From the NCBI GenBank assembly GCA_902761035.1, contig CACWIW010000016.1, forward strand, positions 1 to 64,000: a DNA stretch of 64,000 bases. Direction: 5' to 3'. The notes below the pieces were generated by a model. It searched no databases. It was not told the origin of the DNA and saw only the letters and a list, made by a program, of their open reading frames with translations. The stretch is from an uncultured bacterium. Lineage in GTDB: Bacteria > Verrucomicrobiota > Kiritimatiellia > RFP12 > UBA1067. The position numbers and the translations under genes were made by a program. This document shows, in pieces, positions 45,716 through 52,827 of this stretch (position 1 is its first letter; each line of letters opens with the position of its first letter).

Positions 45716-46795
45716 GTGAAGCCAATCGTCGTCAAAGCCGCAGATGCGGATTCGATTGCCCGCCATTGGGGCGATCTGCGTCACGTGGACCGCCTGAGGG
45801 GCGGCGAGGTCGTGGTGCTCGACGTGTCGGCGCTGACGGGCGTAACGGCCGCGTTCGAGGCGTTTTTCGTCGCGTTAGACCGCCATGTTGCCGCGCGCGC
45901 CGCGCGGCTGGAGGCAGTTGACCCGCAGGGACTGCTCGCTCCCATCCGCGCGCGCTACGATTTCAACGCATACGACGGCGCCGCGCCTGCGCGCCGCCGA
46001 CACCGTCCGTTCCTGGTGGCCGTGGGACAGGGAGTCTGCAACTGGTGTGCGGCCGCTCACGCGAACTGCACGTTCCTCGGCGAGACGTTTGCCAACGCGC
46101 TGTCCATGATCGTTCACCCGCGTCGGTTCCGTTTCCGCGACGCATCGCTCGCCTTTGAACGGGCTGGTTTTGACGGCCTGCCAATCACCACGGCAATCGG
46201 TTTCCTCCTCGGTCTCATCCTTGCCTTCGAGAGCGCGGCGTCGCTCAGGACGTTCGGCGTGGAGGTGTACGTGGCGGATCTCATCGCGATCGGGCTCTTC
46301 CGCGAACTCGGTCCGCTCGTGACGGCGATCATCCTCGCCGGACGCAGCGGCAGCGCGTTCGCCGCAGAAATCGGCACGATGAAGGTGGACGAGGAACTCG
46401 ACGCGCTCACGACGCTCGGTCTGCCGCCCGTCCGGTTCCTCGTGATGCCGCGCGTTGTGGCCGCGACGCTCGCGATGCCCGTGCTTACGATTTTCGCGGA
46501 GCTTGCGGGCCTCGTGGGTGGATCAATCGTGCTGCAGCTGATGCGCGTGCCGCCGGTCGTATACTGGAGCCATGTGACTTCGGCGGCGTCGCTTTTCATG
46601 ATCCTCTTCGGACTTGGAAAGGCCGCGCTGTTCGGATTCCTCGTGGGCCTCATCGGCTGTTCGGCGGGGATGCGCACGCGCAACACTGCGGACGGCGTGG
46701 GCGTGGCCGCCACGGCCGCCGTGGTGGGCGGAATCGTGGCCATCGCCGTAACCGACGGGCTTCTCGCCGTCGTATGCTATCTGCTGGGGGTGTGA
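45716..46795 (+). CDS. mlaE: MlaE-type ABC permease with N-terminal STAS-like domain
   Basis: A 359-residue inner-membrane protein. Residues 1-~95 form a STAS/MlaB-like domain (VVVLDVSALTGVTAAFEAFFVAL); the rest is the MlaE permease with GLFRELGPLVTAIILAGRSGSAFAAEIGTMKVDEELDALTTLG, the family hallmark, and about five membrane segments. In the Mla system this permease works with MlaF and MlaD to move phospholipids between inner and outer membranes, consistent with a Gram-negative envelope. GTG 45716 follows GGGCGGA. mlaF starts 3 bases after the stop. The MlaB-MlaE fusion occurs in several phyla. Confidence 0.93.
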   Translation: MKPIVVKAADADSIARHWGDLRHVDRLRGGEVVVLDVSALTGVTAAFEAFFVALDRHVAARAARLEAVDPQGLLAPIRARYDFNAYDGAAPARRRHRPFLVAVGQGVCNWCAAAHANCTFLGETFANALSMIVHPRRFRFRDASLAFERAGFDGLPITTAIGFLLGLILAFESAASLRTFGVEVYVADLIAIGLFRELGPLVTAIILAGRSGSAFAAEIGTMKVDEELDALTTLGLPPVRFLVMPRVVAATLAMPVLTIFAELAGLVGGSIVLQLMRVPPVVYWSHVTSAASLFMILFGLGKAALFGFLVGLIGCSAGMRTRNTADGVGVAATAAVVGGIVAIAVTDGLLAVVCYLLGV

Positions 46796-46798
46796 CGC

Positions 46799-47539
46799 AT
46801 GGCCGATACTGTTATAGAGGTAGAGCATCTGGACGCGGGATATGTCGGCGTCCCCGTTCTGCACGACGTGAACTTCTCCGTGTCGCGCGGGGAGGTGTTT
46901 GCGCTTCTCGGTGGTAGCGGTTGCGGCAAGTCAACGATCATGAAGCACTTGATCGGGTTGAACCCCGTGCTTGGCGGTAAGGTTTCCGTGGCGGGGTTAG
47001 AGATGAATCCTGCGAATCGTGCGAGAATATTGCGGAAAATCGGCGTTATGTACCAGTCTGGCGCGCTATTTGGGTCGATGAACGTGCTTGAAAACGTGAT
47101 GCTGCCACTGGAGGAGTTCACGCGCCTTCCAGCGGCGGCGCGCCGCACGCTTGCGCTCATGCAGCTCGACCTCGTGGGACTGCGCGAAGCGGCGGATAAG
47201 ATGCCTAACGACCTTTCCGGCGGCATGAAGAAGCGCGCGGCGATTGCGCGCGCACTCGCCCTCGAACCCGAGATACTCTTCCTTGACGAGCCGAGCGCAG
47301 GCCTCGATCCGCTCACCTCAAGCGCGCTAGACGACCTCATCCTGCGTCTGCGCGATACGCGCGGCGTCACTTTCGTGGTCGTCACGCACGAATTGCCCAG
47401 CATTTTCAAAATAGCGGACCGCTGCGCGATGTTTGACCGCGCGCGCAAGGCGATGGTGGCACTTGGCCGCCCCGCCGACCTGCGCGACGGGTCGTCCGAT
47501 CCCTTTGTCCGCAAGTTCTTCACACGTGGAGGTGCATAA
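46799..47539 (+). CDS. mlaF: MlaF-type ABC transporter ATPase
   Basis: A 246-residue ABC ATPase. Walker A GGSGCGKST at ~39-47, the Q-loop YQSGALF, signature LSGGMKKRAAIARALA at ~137-152, Walker B EILFLDEPSAGLDP and H-loop VTHE are all present. LSGGMKKR is typical of MlaF/Ttg2A. It powers lipid movement through the MlaE permease at the cytoplasmic membrane. ATG 46799 is 3 bases after mlaE; its TAA shares one base with the mlaD ATG, so mlaE-F-D is one operon. Confidence 0.95.
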   Translation: MADTVIEVEHLDAGYVGVPVLHDVNFSVSRGEVFALLGGSGCGKSTIMKHLIGLNPVLGGKVSVAGLEMNPANRARILRKIGVMYQSGALFGSMNVLENVMLPLEEFTRLPAAARRTLALMQLDLVGLREAADKMPNDLSGGMKKRAAIARALALEPEILFLDEPSAGLDPLTSSALDDLILRLRDTRGVTFVVVTHELPSIFKIADRCAMFDRARKAMVALGRPADLRDGSSDPFVRKFFTRGGA

Positions 47540-48321
47540 TGGCAGCAGACAGCCAACCCAACTACGCCAAAATCGGCTTCTTTATCCTCGCCGGCATCGC
47601 CCTCGTCGTCGGTACGCTCGTCTACCTCGGCGGCTTCGGCGCGGAGCGGCACGAGTTCATAGCCGAGACGCATTTCTCGTACCCCGTCTCGGGGCTGGAC
47701 GTTGGCAGCGCCGTCAACTTCCGCGGCGTACACGTGGGGACCGTGCGGCGCATTTCCTTCATCGGCGCGGAGTACGAAGACATCGGAAACCCCAACGACC
47801 GCCGACAGATCTACGTGGAACTCGCACTCGACAAACGGCGTTTCCGCATCGGCGGCAAGGATTCCCACGTTAACGAGGCACTCGCGCGCCTTGTCGAGCG
47901 CGGCCTGCACGCCACCGTCTCCTCCTCCGGCGTGACGGGGTTATCCAAGATAGAGCTCAATTTCCCGAAAATCAAGCGCGAGGACGAGAAGATCAGCTGG
48001 CGCCCGAAGTACATCGTGATTCCACCTGCGCCCGCATTCCTCCAGAGCGCGGCCGACTCGGTCACGCAGATTCTCGACCAGCTCAACCGCATGGATTTCG
48101 TCACGGCCTGGAGCAACGTGGTGGAGGTGACAGGCACCGCAAACATACTTCTGCAGGACGTCACCACGCTCATCCAGGCGCAGAAGGGCAACGTTGGCGA
48201 GATCATGGACAACGTGCGCGAGGCCTCGATAGGGCTTCGGGCGTTCACGGATGAAATTCGCGCCAACCCCGCAAGCCTCCTCAGGTCCAGCACGCCCGAA
48301 CCGCTTGACGAGACGCGCTGA
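47539..48321 (+). CDS. mlaD: MlaD/MCE-domain substrate-binding protein
   Basis: A 260-residue protein with one N-terminal membrane segment (IGFFILAGIALVVGTLVYLGGF, ~11-32), an MCE domain (~37-125: FSYPVSGLDVGSAVNFRGVHVGTVRRISF) and a C-terminal helical region (QILDQLNRMDFVTAWSNVVEV...). MCE proteins form the periplasmic hexameric ring that binds lipid in Mla systems. It overlaps mlaF by one base. It is the last gene of the operon; a sirtuin gene converges from the other strand 7 bases beyond the stop. MlaC and MlaA are not in the window. Confidence 0.93.
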   Translation: MAADSQPNYAKIGFFILAGIALVVGTLVYLGGFGAERHEFIAETHFSYPVSGLDVGSAVNFRGVHVGTVRRISFIGAEYEDIGNPNDRRQIYVELALDKRRFRIGGKDSHVNEALARLVERGLHATVSSSGVTGLSKIELNFPKIKREDEKISWRPKYIVIPPAPAFLQSAADSVTQILDQLNRMDFVTAWSNVVEVTGTANILLQDVTTLIQAQKGNVGEIMDNVREASIGLRAFTDEIRANPASLLRSSTPEPLDETR

Positions 48322-48328
48322 CGCGCGG

Positions 48329-49051
48329 TCACATCGCGAGGACGGCGTCCGCGAACGTCTGAAGGTCGTCGTAGCGCGCGACTGCGAAGTCGTCGAGCGG
48401 CGTGGGCTGTCCGTTTACGATGAACACCTTCCCGCCCGCCTGAAGCGTGAGGCGGGGAAGTCCCGCTGCCGGGAACACGGTGAGCGACGTACCTAGAACG
48501 AGCATCACCTTCGCGCGGATGGCGAGTTCCTGCGCGGCGGCGAACGCCTTTTCGGGAAGCATTTCGCCGAAGAACGTTATGTCGGGCTTGTAGGGCCCGC
48601 CGCATTTGCAACGCGGCACTTCGGCACCGGCGTCTAGCATCGCGCAGATTTGCTCAAAGGTTTTTTCGTCGCCGCAGCGACGGCAGTGGTGGTACACGCC
48701 CGAGCCGTGGACTTCCCACACATTTGACGAACCTGCCTTTTGGTGGAGCATGTCGATGTTCTGCGTGACTATGCCGGCGAGCTTTCCGAGGTCCTCAAGG
48801 TGCTTCAGCGCGCGGTGTACGGGACCAGGCTGGAACAGCCGTAGGCCGTAGACGAGCTCGCGTGCGCCGCGATAGTATATGGACGGGTCGCGGTCGAACC
48901 AGTCAATGTCGAAGATGCGTTCGGCATCCGGCTGCTTGTAAAGTCCCTGCGGACCGCGGAAGTCGGGAATTCCGCAAAGTGTGGAAATGCCGGCACCGGT
49001 CATCGCGACCGTGCAGGGACTAGTCTTCAGCGCGTCAATCAATTTCTCCAT
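48329..49051 (-). CDS. cobB: NAD-dependent protein deacylase (sirtuin)
   Basis: A 240-residue SIR2-family enzyme that removes acyl groups from lysines using NAD. GAGISTLCGIPDFRGPQG (~20-37), TQNIDMLHQKAG (~95), VHGSG (catalytic His), a zinc site CRRC...CKC and LGTSLTVFPAAGLP are all present. ATG 49051 directly follows the stop of the ykvA-type gene at 49052; AAAGGAT lies 7 bases ahead. A minus-strand TATACT (49085-49080) inside the end of ykvA could give it a separate promoter. Otherwise it is read from the sigma-54-type promoter upstream of ykvA, linking protein deacylation to the presumed stress regulon. Confidence 0.93.
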   Translation of the reverse strand: MEKLIDALKTSPCTVAMTGAGISTLCGIPDFRGPQGLYKQPDAERIFDIDWFDRDPSIYYRGARELVYGLRLFQPGPVHRALKHLEDLGKLAGIVTQNIDMLHQKAGSSNVWEVHGSGVYHHCRRCGDEKTFEQICAMLDAGAEVPRCKCGGPYKPDITFFGEMLPEKAFAAAQELAIRAKVMLVLGTSLTVFPAAGLPRLTLQAGGKVFIVNGQPTPLDDFAVARYDDLQTFADAVLAM

Positions 49052-49456
49052 TTAATTATCCTTTCGCTTTGACGGCGAAGAGTATACCATATCCTGCGGC
49101 TGTGCGGGACTGCTTTTGAAAACATCTGCGCACTGGGAGAATATCCATGTCAGGACAATTGCGTCGTCAACAAGTCCAACAACTGGAATCACGTCGCATA
49201 CAATGTCAAGTGGCAATGCAAGATAGGCAAGGCCACCCGCGAGCAACGCTATCTTCGAGGCTGGTATCTTACGTTTCCCGCATACGTCATCGTGCAGGAT
49301 TTGATAGGCAGCAACAATTTTGTCCTTTAATCGTACAAGAGCTTTCGCGTTAAAGACTTTTTTCAAAGTCTCCTCTCGCTCGCTCTCAATCGATTCCAGG
49401 GACGGGGTGTCTCCCAACTTGTCCTTATAGGTGTTGATGATGTCATCTGCATCCAT
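49052..49456 (-). CDS. YkvA/DUF1232 protein, copy 1
   Basis: A 134-residue protein beginning MDADDIINTYKDKLG. The conserved DUF1232 core KIALLAGGLAYLALPLDIVCDVIPVVGLVDDAIVL (~75-110) is a hydrophobic helical hairpin with the family LPxDxxxDxIPxxGxxDD pattern. YkvA proteins are small, probably membrane-associated and of unknown role. ATG 49456 is chosen because AGGAAG precedes it and the copy at 51289 has the same N-terminus (MDIDKIINSYKKFVG). It is transcribed from a sigma-54-like box at 49503-49488 and is followed with no gap by the sirtuin gene. Confidence 0.85.
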   Translation of the reverse strand: MDADDIINTYKDKLGDTPSLESIESEREETLKKVFNAKALVRLKDKIVAAYQILHDDVCGKRKIPASKIALLAGGLAYLALPLDIVCDVIPVVGLVDDAIVLTWIFSQCADVFKSSPAQPQDMVYSSPSKRKDN

Positions 49457-49487
49457 TTTTCTTCCTTTCTCTTTTGCGAATCTGGGA

Positions 49488-49503
49488 GCAATTGCCATGC
49501 CAA
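49488..49503 (-). promoter_or_regulatory. Sigma-54 (-24/-12) promoter of ykvA copy 1
   Basis: On the minus strand: TTGGCATGGCAATTGC, with GG and GC 12 bases apart, and one mismatch (TGGCAT for TGGCAC). The predicted start is near 49476, 20 bases before the ATG and its AGGAAG. Confidence 0.7.
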
Positions 49504-49620
49504 AATAGAAAAGCGCATTGTTTCGCTATACTGAATTGATTTTTATAGATATGTGGTTTGACGGATCTGCGATTGTATGATAATATATACGCCGTTTCTA
49601 CCAAGAATAGGGATTGTTAT

Positions 49621-51267
49621 ATGAAATGTGATTTGAAAGGCGAAGATGTCCTTTTCTGGTTCTGCCGTGAGACAGACCAGAATCTCTCCTTCATAGAGGC
49701 TTTCTTGAGCGGTGGGCAGGAGCAGCCTGGGCTGTTCCTCTATGAAAATGTGGAGAAGGTTTTCCGTGCGGCAGAGGAGTATGCATGTTCGCGTATTCTC
49801 TTGGTGGCCGAGGAGAATAGTCGCTATGCGGCGTTTCTCAAAGCTGAGTGTGAAAAGAGGTGTGTTCACGCCGTATGCGATGTCGTTGACGAGGAGAAGT
49901 TGGATGCGCTGTTTCACGCCGCAGAGAAGGAAGTGGCATATATAGTCCTTGATGAGAAAGGGTTACCGCAGGCTTTCAATGGCATTCCCAAGTACTGGTT
50001 TGACGGCGAGAAGATGTGTCCATGGCCGAAGGGATGTTCCTTGGGGGTGTTGAGTACGAGGGAGCCTGCTTCCTGGACGCACTTTTTCCTTTTGGGTAGC
50101 CATGACCTCGCCTACCAGCTTGAGAATGTCCGTACGGTCTTGAAGCACAAAAACGAGTCCGGCGTGCCGCAGTATGTGCTGATAACCGGCGAGACGGGAA
50201 CGGGCAAGTCGTTTTTCACGCGCAATCTGCCGAGGATATGCAACGCAAAATATGATGACAGGAAGGAGCCTTTTAAAGAGCCGACGCTTGAAGAGCGCAT
50301 TGACGGCGCATACGGTTATGTGCAGGGCAACTGCGCGTCTCTTTCTCCTGCGCTGGCGGATGCTCTTCTGTTCGGTGCCGTCAAGGGTGCCTATACAGGA
50401 CGCGACAGAGACGTGGAGGGGCTAATTGAGAGTGCGGGCGAAGGGATTCTCTTTCTTGACGAAGTTGGTGACTTGCCCCTTGAGACGCAGGGCAAACTGT
50501 TGACGGCCCTTGAGGAAAAGGTTTATTATCGGCTTGGAGACACAGGGAAGGATCGGAAGTCAAGACAGGTCAAATGCGGCATCGTCTTTGGCACAAACCA
50601 CGACCTTTCCGCCGATGCGAGGGAATGGGAAAATTCGCATGGCAGATCTGGATTCAGGAAAGACCTTCTTTACCGAATCAACTCTTGCCATGTCGTGCTG
50701 CCGCCGCTTCGGGAAAGGCTGTCCGAAAAATACCGGGAACAGCGCAAGCTTCTTCTGGACGGAATAGTCGAACGCTACTGCGCGGGGATCGGGCTCTCTC
50801 TCACGGAAGGCGCACGCCGTGAGTTTGATGCATTTGCCTGTGAGTACGAATGGCCGGGAAACTTCCGCGACGTGAAGCATCTTTTCGAGGGGTTGAAGAT
50901 CAAGGCATTGGAGGAGCGCACAGGAACCGTTGTTTCCACGTACATGATGCGGAAGGCCATTGAAAGGATGGAGGACGTGAAGGGAACTGAAGCTGGTGAA
51001 GCTTCGGAAGGGCGCGATATGCCGCTTGCCGCCAAAGTGAAGAAGGGCTTCCAGAGTCCGTGCGACGTGAACGACATTGACTTCATCTTTCAAATTTGCA
51101 AGGACGCGCAGTCCTGCGCAGATGCGGGCCGCAGGTACTACGGCACGGAGAAAGAACGTAATTTTGCGGATGCATTTGGCAAACGCCTCGCGCACTTCGG
51201 CCTTGTATTCGACAAGACAGTGCCCGAACACCTGTCACTTAAGGACGTGGCGGTACAGCCGAAATGA
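49621..51267 (+). CDS. RtcR-like sigma-54-dependent transcription activator
   Basis: A 548-residue AAA+ enhancer-binding protein. Walker A GETGTGKS is at ~190-197, the sigma-54-contact loop GAYTGR at ~256-261 (family GAFTGA), Walker B GILFLDEVGDLP at ~274, sensor FGTNHDL and WPGNFRDVKHL at ~410. The C-terminus IDFIFQICKDAQSCADAGRRYYGTEKE...LAHFGL matches the RtcR DNA-binding end rather than a Fis-type HTH. The N-terminal ~180 residues are a sensor domain not clearly recognised; RtcR proteins carry a CARF-like ligand sensor there. ATG 49621 is chosen because TTGACG/TAATAT promoter elements occupy 49558-49586. It lies between ykvA copies 1 and 2, and no rtcBA genes are nearby, so its targets are probably the sigma-54 promoters in this window. 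Confidence 0.85.
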   Translation: MKCDLKGEDVLFWFCRETDQNLSFIEAFLSGGQEQPGLFLYENVEKVFRAAEEYACSRILLVAEENSRYAAFLKAECEKRCVHAVCDVVDEEKLDALFHAAEKEVAYIVLDEKGLPQAFNGIPKYWFDGEKMCPWPKGCSLGVLSTREPASWTHFFLLGSHDLAYQLENVRTVLKHKNESGVPQYVLITGETGTGKSFFTRNLPRICNAKYDDRKEPFKEPTLEERIDGAYGYVQGNCASLSPALADALLFGAVKGAYTGRDRDVEGLIESAGEGILFLDEVGDLPLETQGKLLTALEEKVYYRLGDTGKDRKSRQVKCGIVFGTNHDLSADAREWENSHGRSGFRKDLLYRINSCHVVLPPLRERLSEKYREQRKLLLDGIVERYCAGIGLSLTEGARREFDAFACEYEWPGNFRDVKHLFEGLKIKALEERTGTVVSTYMMRKAIERMEDVKGTEAGEASEGRDMPLAAKVKKGFQSPCDVNDIDFIFQICKDAQSCADAGRRYYGTEKERNFADAFGKRLAHFGLVFDKTVPEHLSLKDVAVQPK

Positions 51268-51288
51268 GAAATGCCGAAAGGAAACAAC

Positions 51289-51678
51289 ATGGACATCGAC
51301 AAAATCATTAATTCATACAAGAAGTTCGTCGGGAACGAAAAGCCCGAGGATGTCGCCCAGAAGAAGGACGACACCCTCAATAAAATCAAGAACGCCTCGG
51401 CTCTTTCGGGGCTGCTTGACAACATCCGCACGGCATACGACATGGTGGCCGATTCCGTGACTGGCAGGTACAATGGCGTGTCGAAATCCACCATTGCCCT
51501 GCTGGTCGGCGGGCTCGCCTACCTCGCGTTGCCGATCGATCTCGTCCCGGACATCATTCCGGTGGTCGGCTGGGCAGATGACGCGGCCGTCCTCACCTGG
51601 ATATTCACGCGCTGTGCCGAAGAGTTCAAGAAGTACAAGGAATTTAAGAGCCAGTCTCAGTCGAGCTCGTCTCAGTAG
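51289..51678 (+). CDS. YkvA/DUF1232 protein, copy 2
   Basis: A 129-residue protein beginning MDIDKIINSYKKFVGNEK, with the DUF1232 core STIALLVGGLAYLALPIDLVPDIIPVVGWADDAAVLTWIFTRC (~65-107), almost the same as copy 1. GAAAGG precedes ATG 51289, 21 bases after the stop of the sigma-54 activator, so it is probably co-transcribed with its presumed regulator. Its last 12 codons (Ser/Gln-rich) overlap, on the opposite strand, the 3' end of the membrane-protein gene at 51644. Function is unknown. Confidence 0.83.
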   Translation: MDIDKIINSYKKFVGNEKPEDVAQKKDDTLNKIKNASALSGLLDNIRTAYDMVADSVTGRYNGVSKSTIALLVGGLAYLALPIDLVPDIIPVVGWADDAAVLTWIFTRCAEEFKKYKEFKSQSQSSSSQ

Positions 51679-52015
51679 GGGTCTTCTTGTCCTTCTTGTC
51701 CTCTTTGTCCTTTTTGCCCTTTTGGAACAAGTCGCTTATGCGTTCCGAGATGAACACATACAGTATCCAAATGAGGATGGCGATAAAGATTACCCCCAAC
51801 GGGATGAAGATCGAGTATGCCGTCCATTTAATCACCATGGCCAAAGTCGGCATCGGCTTACCGAATAGCGAGGCGATTCCATAGATGATGGTCTTGCCGA
51901 TCAGGTCGAACAGAAACCATCCAATGAGGATGGGCAGACACCCGACGCTGTAGAGCTTGCCAGTGCCGGATGCCGGGCGGGTGTTCCTGTTCTTTGTGAC
52001 AAGGGAGTCCTTCAT
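51644..52015 (-). CDS. Small membrane protein downstream of ykvA copy 3
   Basis: A 123-residue protein beginning MKDSLVTKNRNTRPASGTG. There are two membrane segments (VGCLPILIGWFLFDLIGKTIIYGIASLF, ~25-52, and VIKWTAYSIFIPLGVIFIAILIWILYVFI, ~60-90) and a highly charged tail (KKGKKDKEDKKDKKTPTETSS). No family is recognised. Its ATG at 52015 overlaps the stop of ykvA copy 3 by 4 bases, implying coupled translation. Its end overlaps the convergent ykvA copy 2 by 35 bases, so the two transcripts could form antisense pairs. Confidence 0.72.
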   Translation of the reverse strand: MKDSLVTKNRNTRPASGTGKLYSVGCLPILIGWFLFDLIGKTIIYGIASLFGKPMPTLAMVIKWTAYSIFIPLGVIFIAILIWILYVFISERISDLFQKGKKDKEDKKDKKTPTETSSTETGS

Positions 52016-52428
52016 GCCGCCTGCTCCTTGCGGTGCGCTTTCCAGACACGGTACTTCTCGAGATCGGACTGGGCCAACTTGATGGCAAGACCGATTACGA
52101 GCGCATCGTCGAGGAAGCCGATGAATGGGATGAAGTCCAGGATCAGATCGATGGGCGAGAGCACGTAGATGAGCGCGCCCGTAAGGGCGGCAATCGTCGT
52201 CCACGGGGTTTCCTTGTAGGTGCCCGTGACGCGGTCGCGCAGAAGCTCCAGGATGTCGCACAGGTCATTGAAGTACTTTGCCAGTACCTTGACCCGCTTG
52301 AAGAGCTTTTTGATCTCATCTTCTTTGCCGAGTGTCTCCTTGACGTCGTCCGCGCCGACCTTGCTGGCGTAGCCGTCCAAGGCCTCTTTGGCCTTTTCTT
52401 CATTGATGTTCGTGTTTTCGTTTGTCAT
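52012..52428 (-). CDS. YkvA/DUF1232 protein, copy 3
   Basis: A 138-residue protein beginning MTNENTNINEEKAKEALDG. The DUF1232 core TIAALTGALIYVLSPIDLILDFIPFIGFLDDALVIGLAIKL lies at ~83-123. It is more diverged than copies 1 and 2 (IDLILDFIP versus IDLVPDIIP). AAGGAGAAAAAA lies just before ATG 52428. It sits between a 15-residue hydrophobic peptide gene (29 bases upstream) and the small membrane protein gene, all apparently driven from the sigma-54 box at 52576-52561. Confidence 0.85.
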   Translation of the reverse strand: MTNENTNINEEKAKEALDGYASKVGADDVKETLGKEDEIKKLFKRVKVLAKYFNDLCDILELLRDRVTGTYKETPWTTIAALTGALIYVLSPIDLILDFIPFIGFLDDALVIGLAIKLAQSDLEKYRVWKAHRKEQAA

Positions 52429-52457
52429 TTTTTTTCTCCTTGTGGGGTTGTTGTTCG

Positions 52458-52505
52458 TTACCTGAAAAGCCTGATCAGGAAAGTGAGCAGTAGAATTGTC
52501 AACAT
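52458..52505 (-). CDS. 15-residue hydrophobic peptide
   Basis: The frame MLTILLLTFLIRLFR is preceded by AAGGAGATACA, one of the best ribosome sites in the window. It is long enough for a short membrane helix with a basic end, like small stress-induced membrane peptides. It is the first frame behind the sigma-54 promoter at 52576 and is followed after 29 bases by ykvA copy 3. No homologue is recognised; the strong ribosome site and position are the evidence. Confidence 0.6.
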   Translation of the reverse strand: MLTILLLTFLIRLFR

Positions 52506-52824
52506 TGTATCTCCTTCATGTCATCTTGTCTTACCACCGCGGTAAGGCACCTGTATGTAAGCAAGGAGCGTGCCAAGGGTGAGGCAGGGAAATTAAAATA
52601 GTGAAAATCGTTGATTGTTTGGAAGTTATTGTGATGTTAGAAAATAATGTACTTGAATACGATATAGAGGGGTATATTATCGGTATAGTCGAGTTATAGG
52701 ACGAAAGGCGGAGGACAGGACTTATCCCATCCGCAATTGATATTTGTGATTTGTGAACAATGTTGGCAATGAAGATTTGTGAACAATACTCGATTGAGTG
52801 TTCAAGTTATTTTTGAGTGATGAC
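52506..52824. other. Gene-free stretch between the ykvA operon and the helicase
   Basis: It holds the sigma-54 promoter (52576-52561), an AT-rich segment (52590-52680) with a possible plus-strand box GGTATATTAT near 52671, and the partial R3 element (52733-52827). No coding frame is supported. Confidence 0.6.
52561..52576 (-). promoter_or_regulatory. Sigma-54 (-24/-12) promoter of the peptide-ykvA-membrane protein operon
   Basis: On the minus strand: TTGGCACGCTCCTTGC, with GG and GC exactly 12 bases apart. It is identical to the dnaK box except in the spacer. The predicted start is near 52549, followed by a TTACC...GGTAA palindrome at 52531-52545. Confidence 0.78.
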
Positions 52825-52827
52825 TTA
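52733..52827. mobile_element. MITE-like element R3, right-half copy
   Basis: About 95 bp nearly identical to 35293-35387, including ATTTGTGAACAAT repeats and the TTATTTTTGAGTGATGACT end. The left half is absent. As at 35 kb it abuts the stop codon of a minus-strand gene. Confidence 0.8.
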
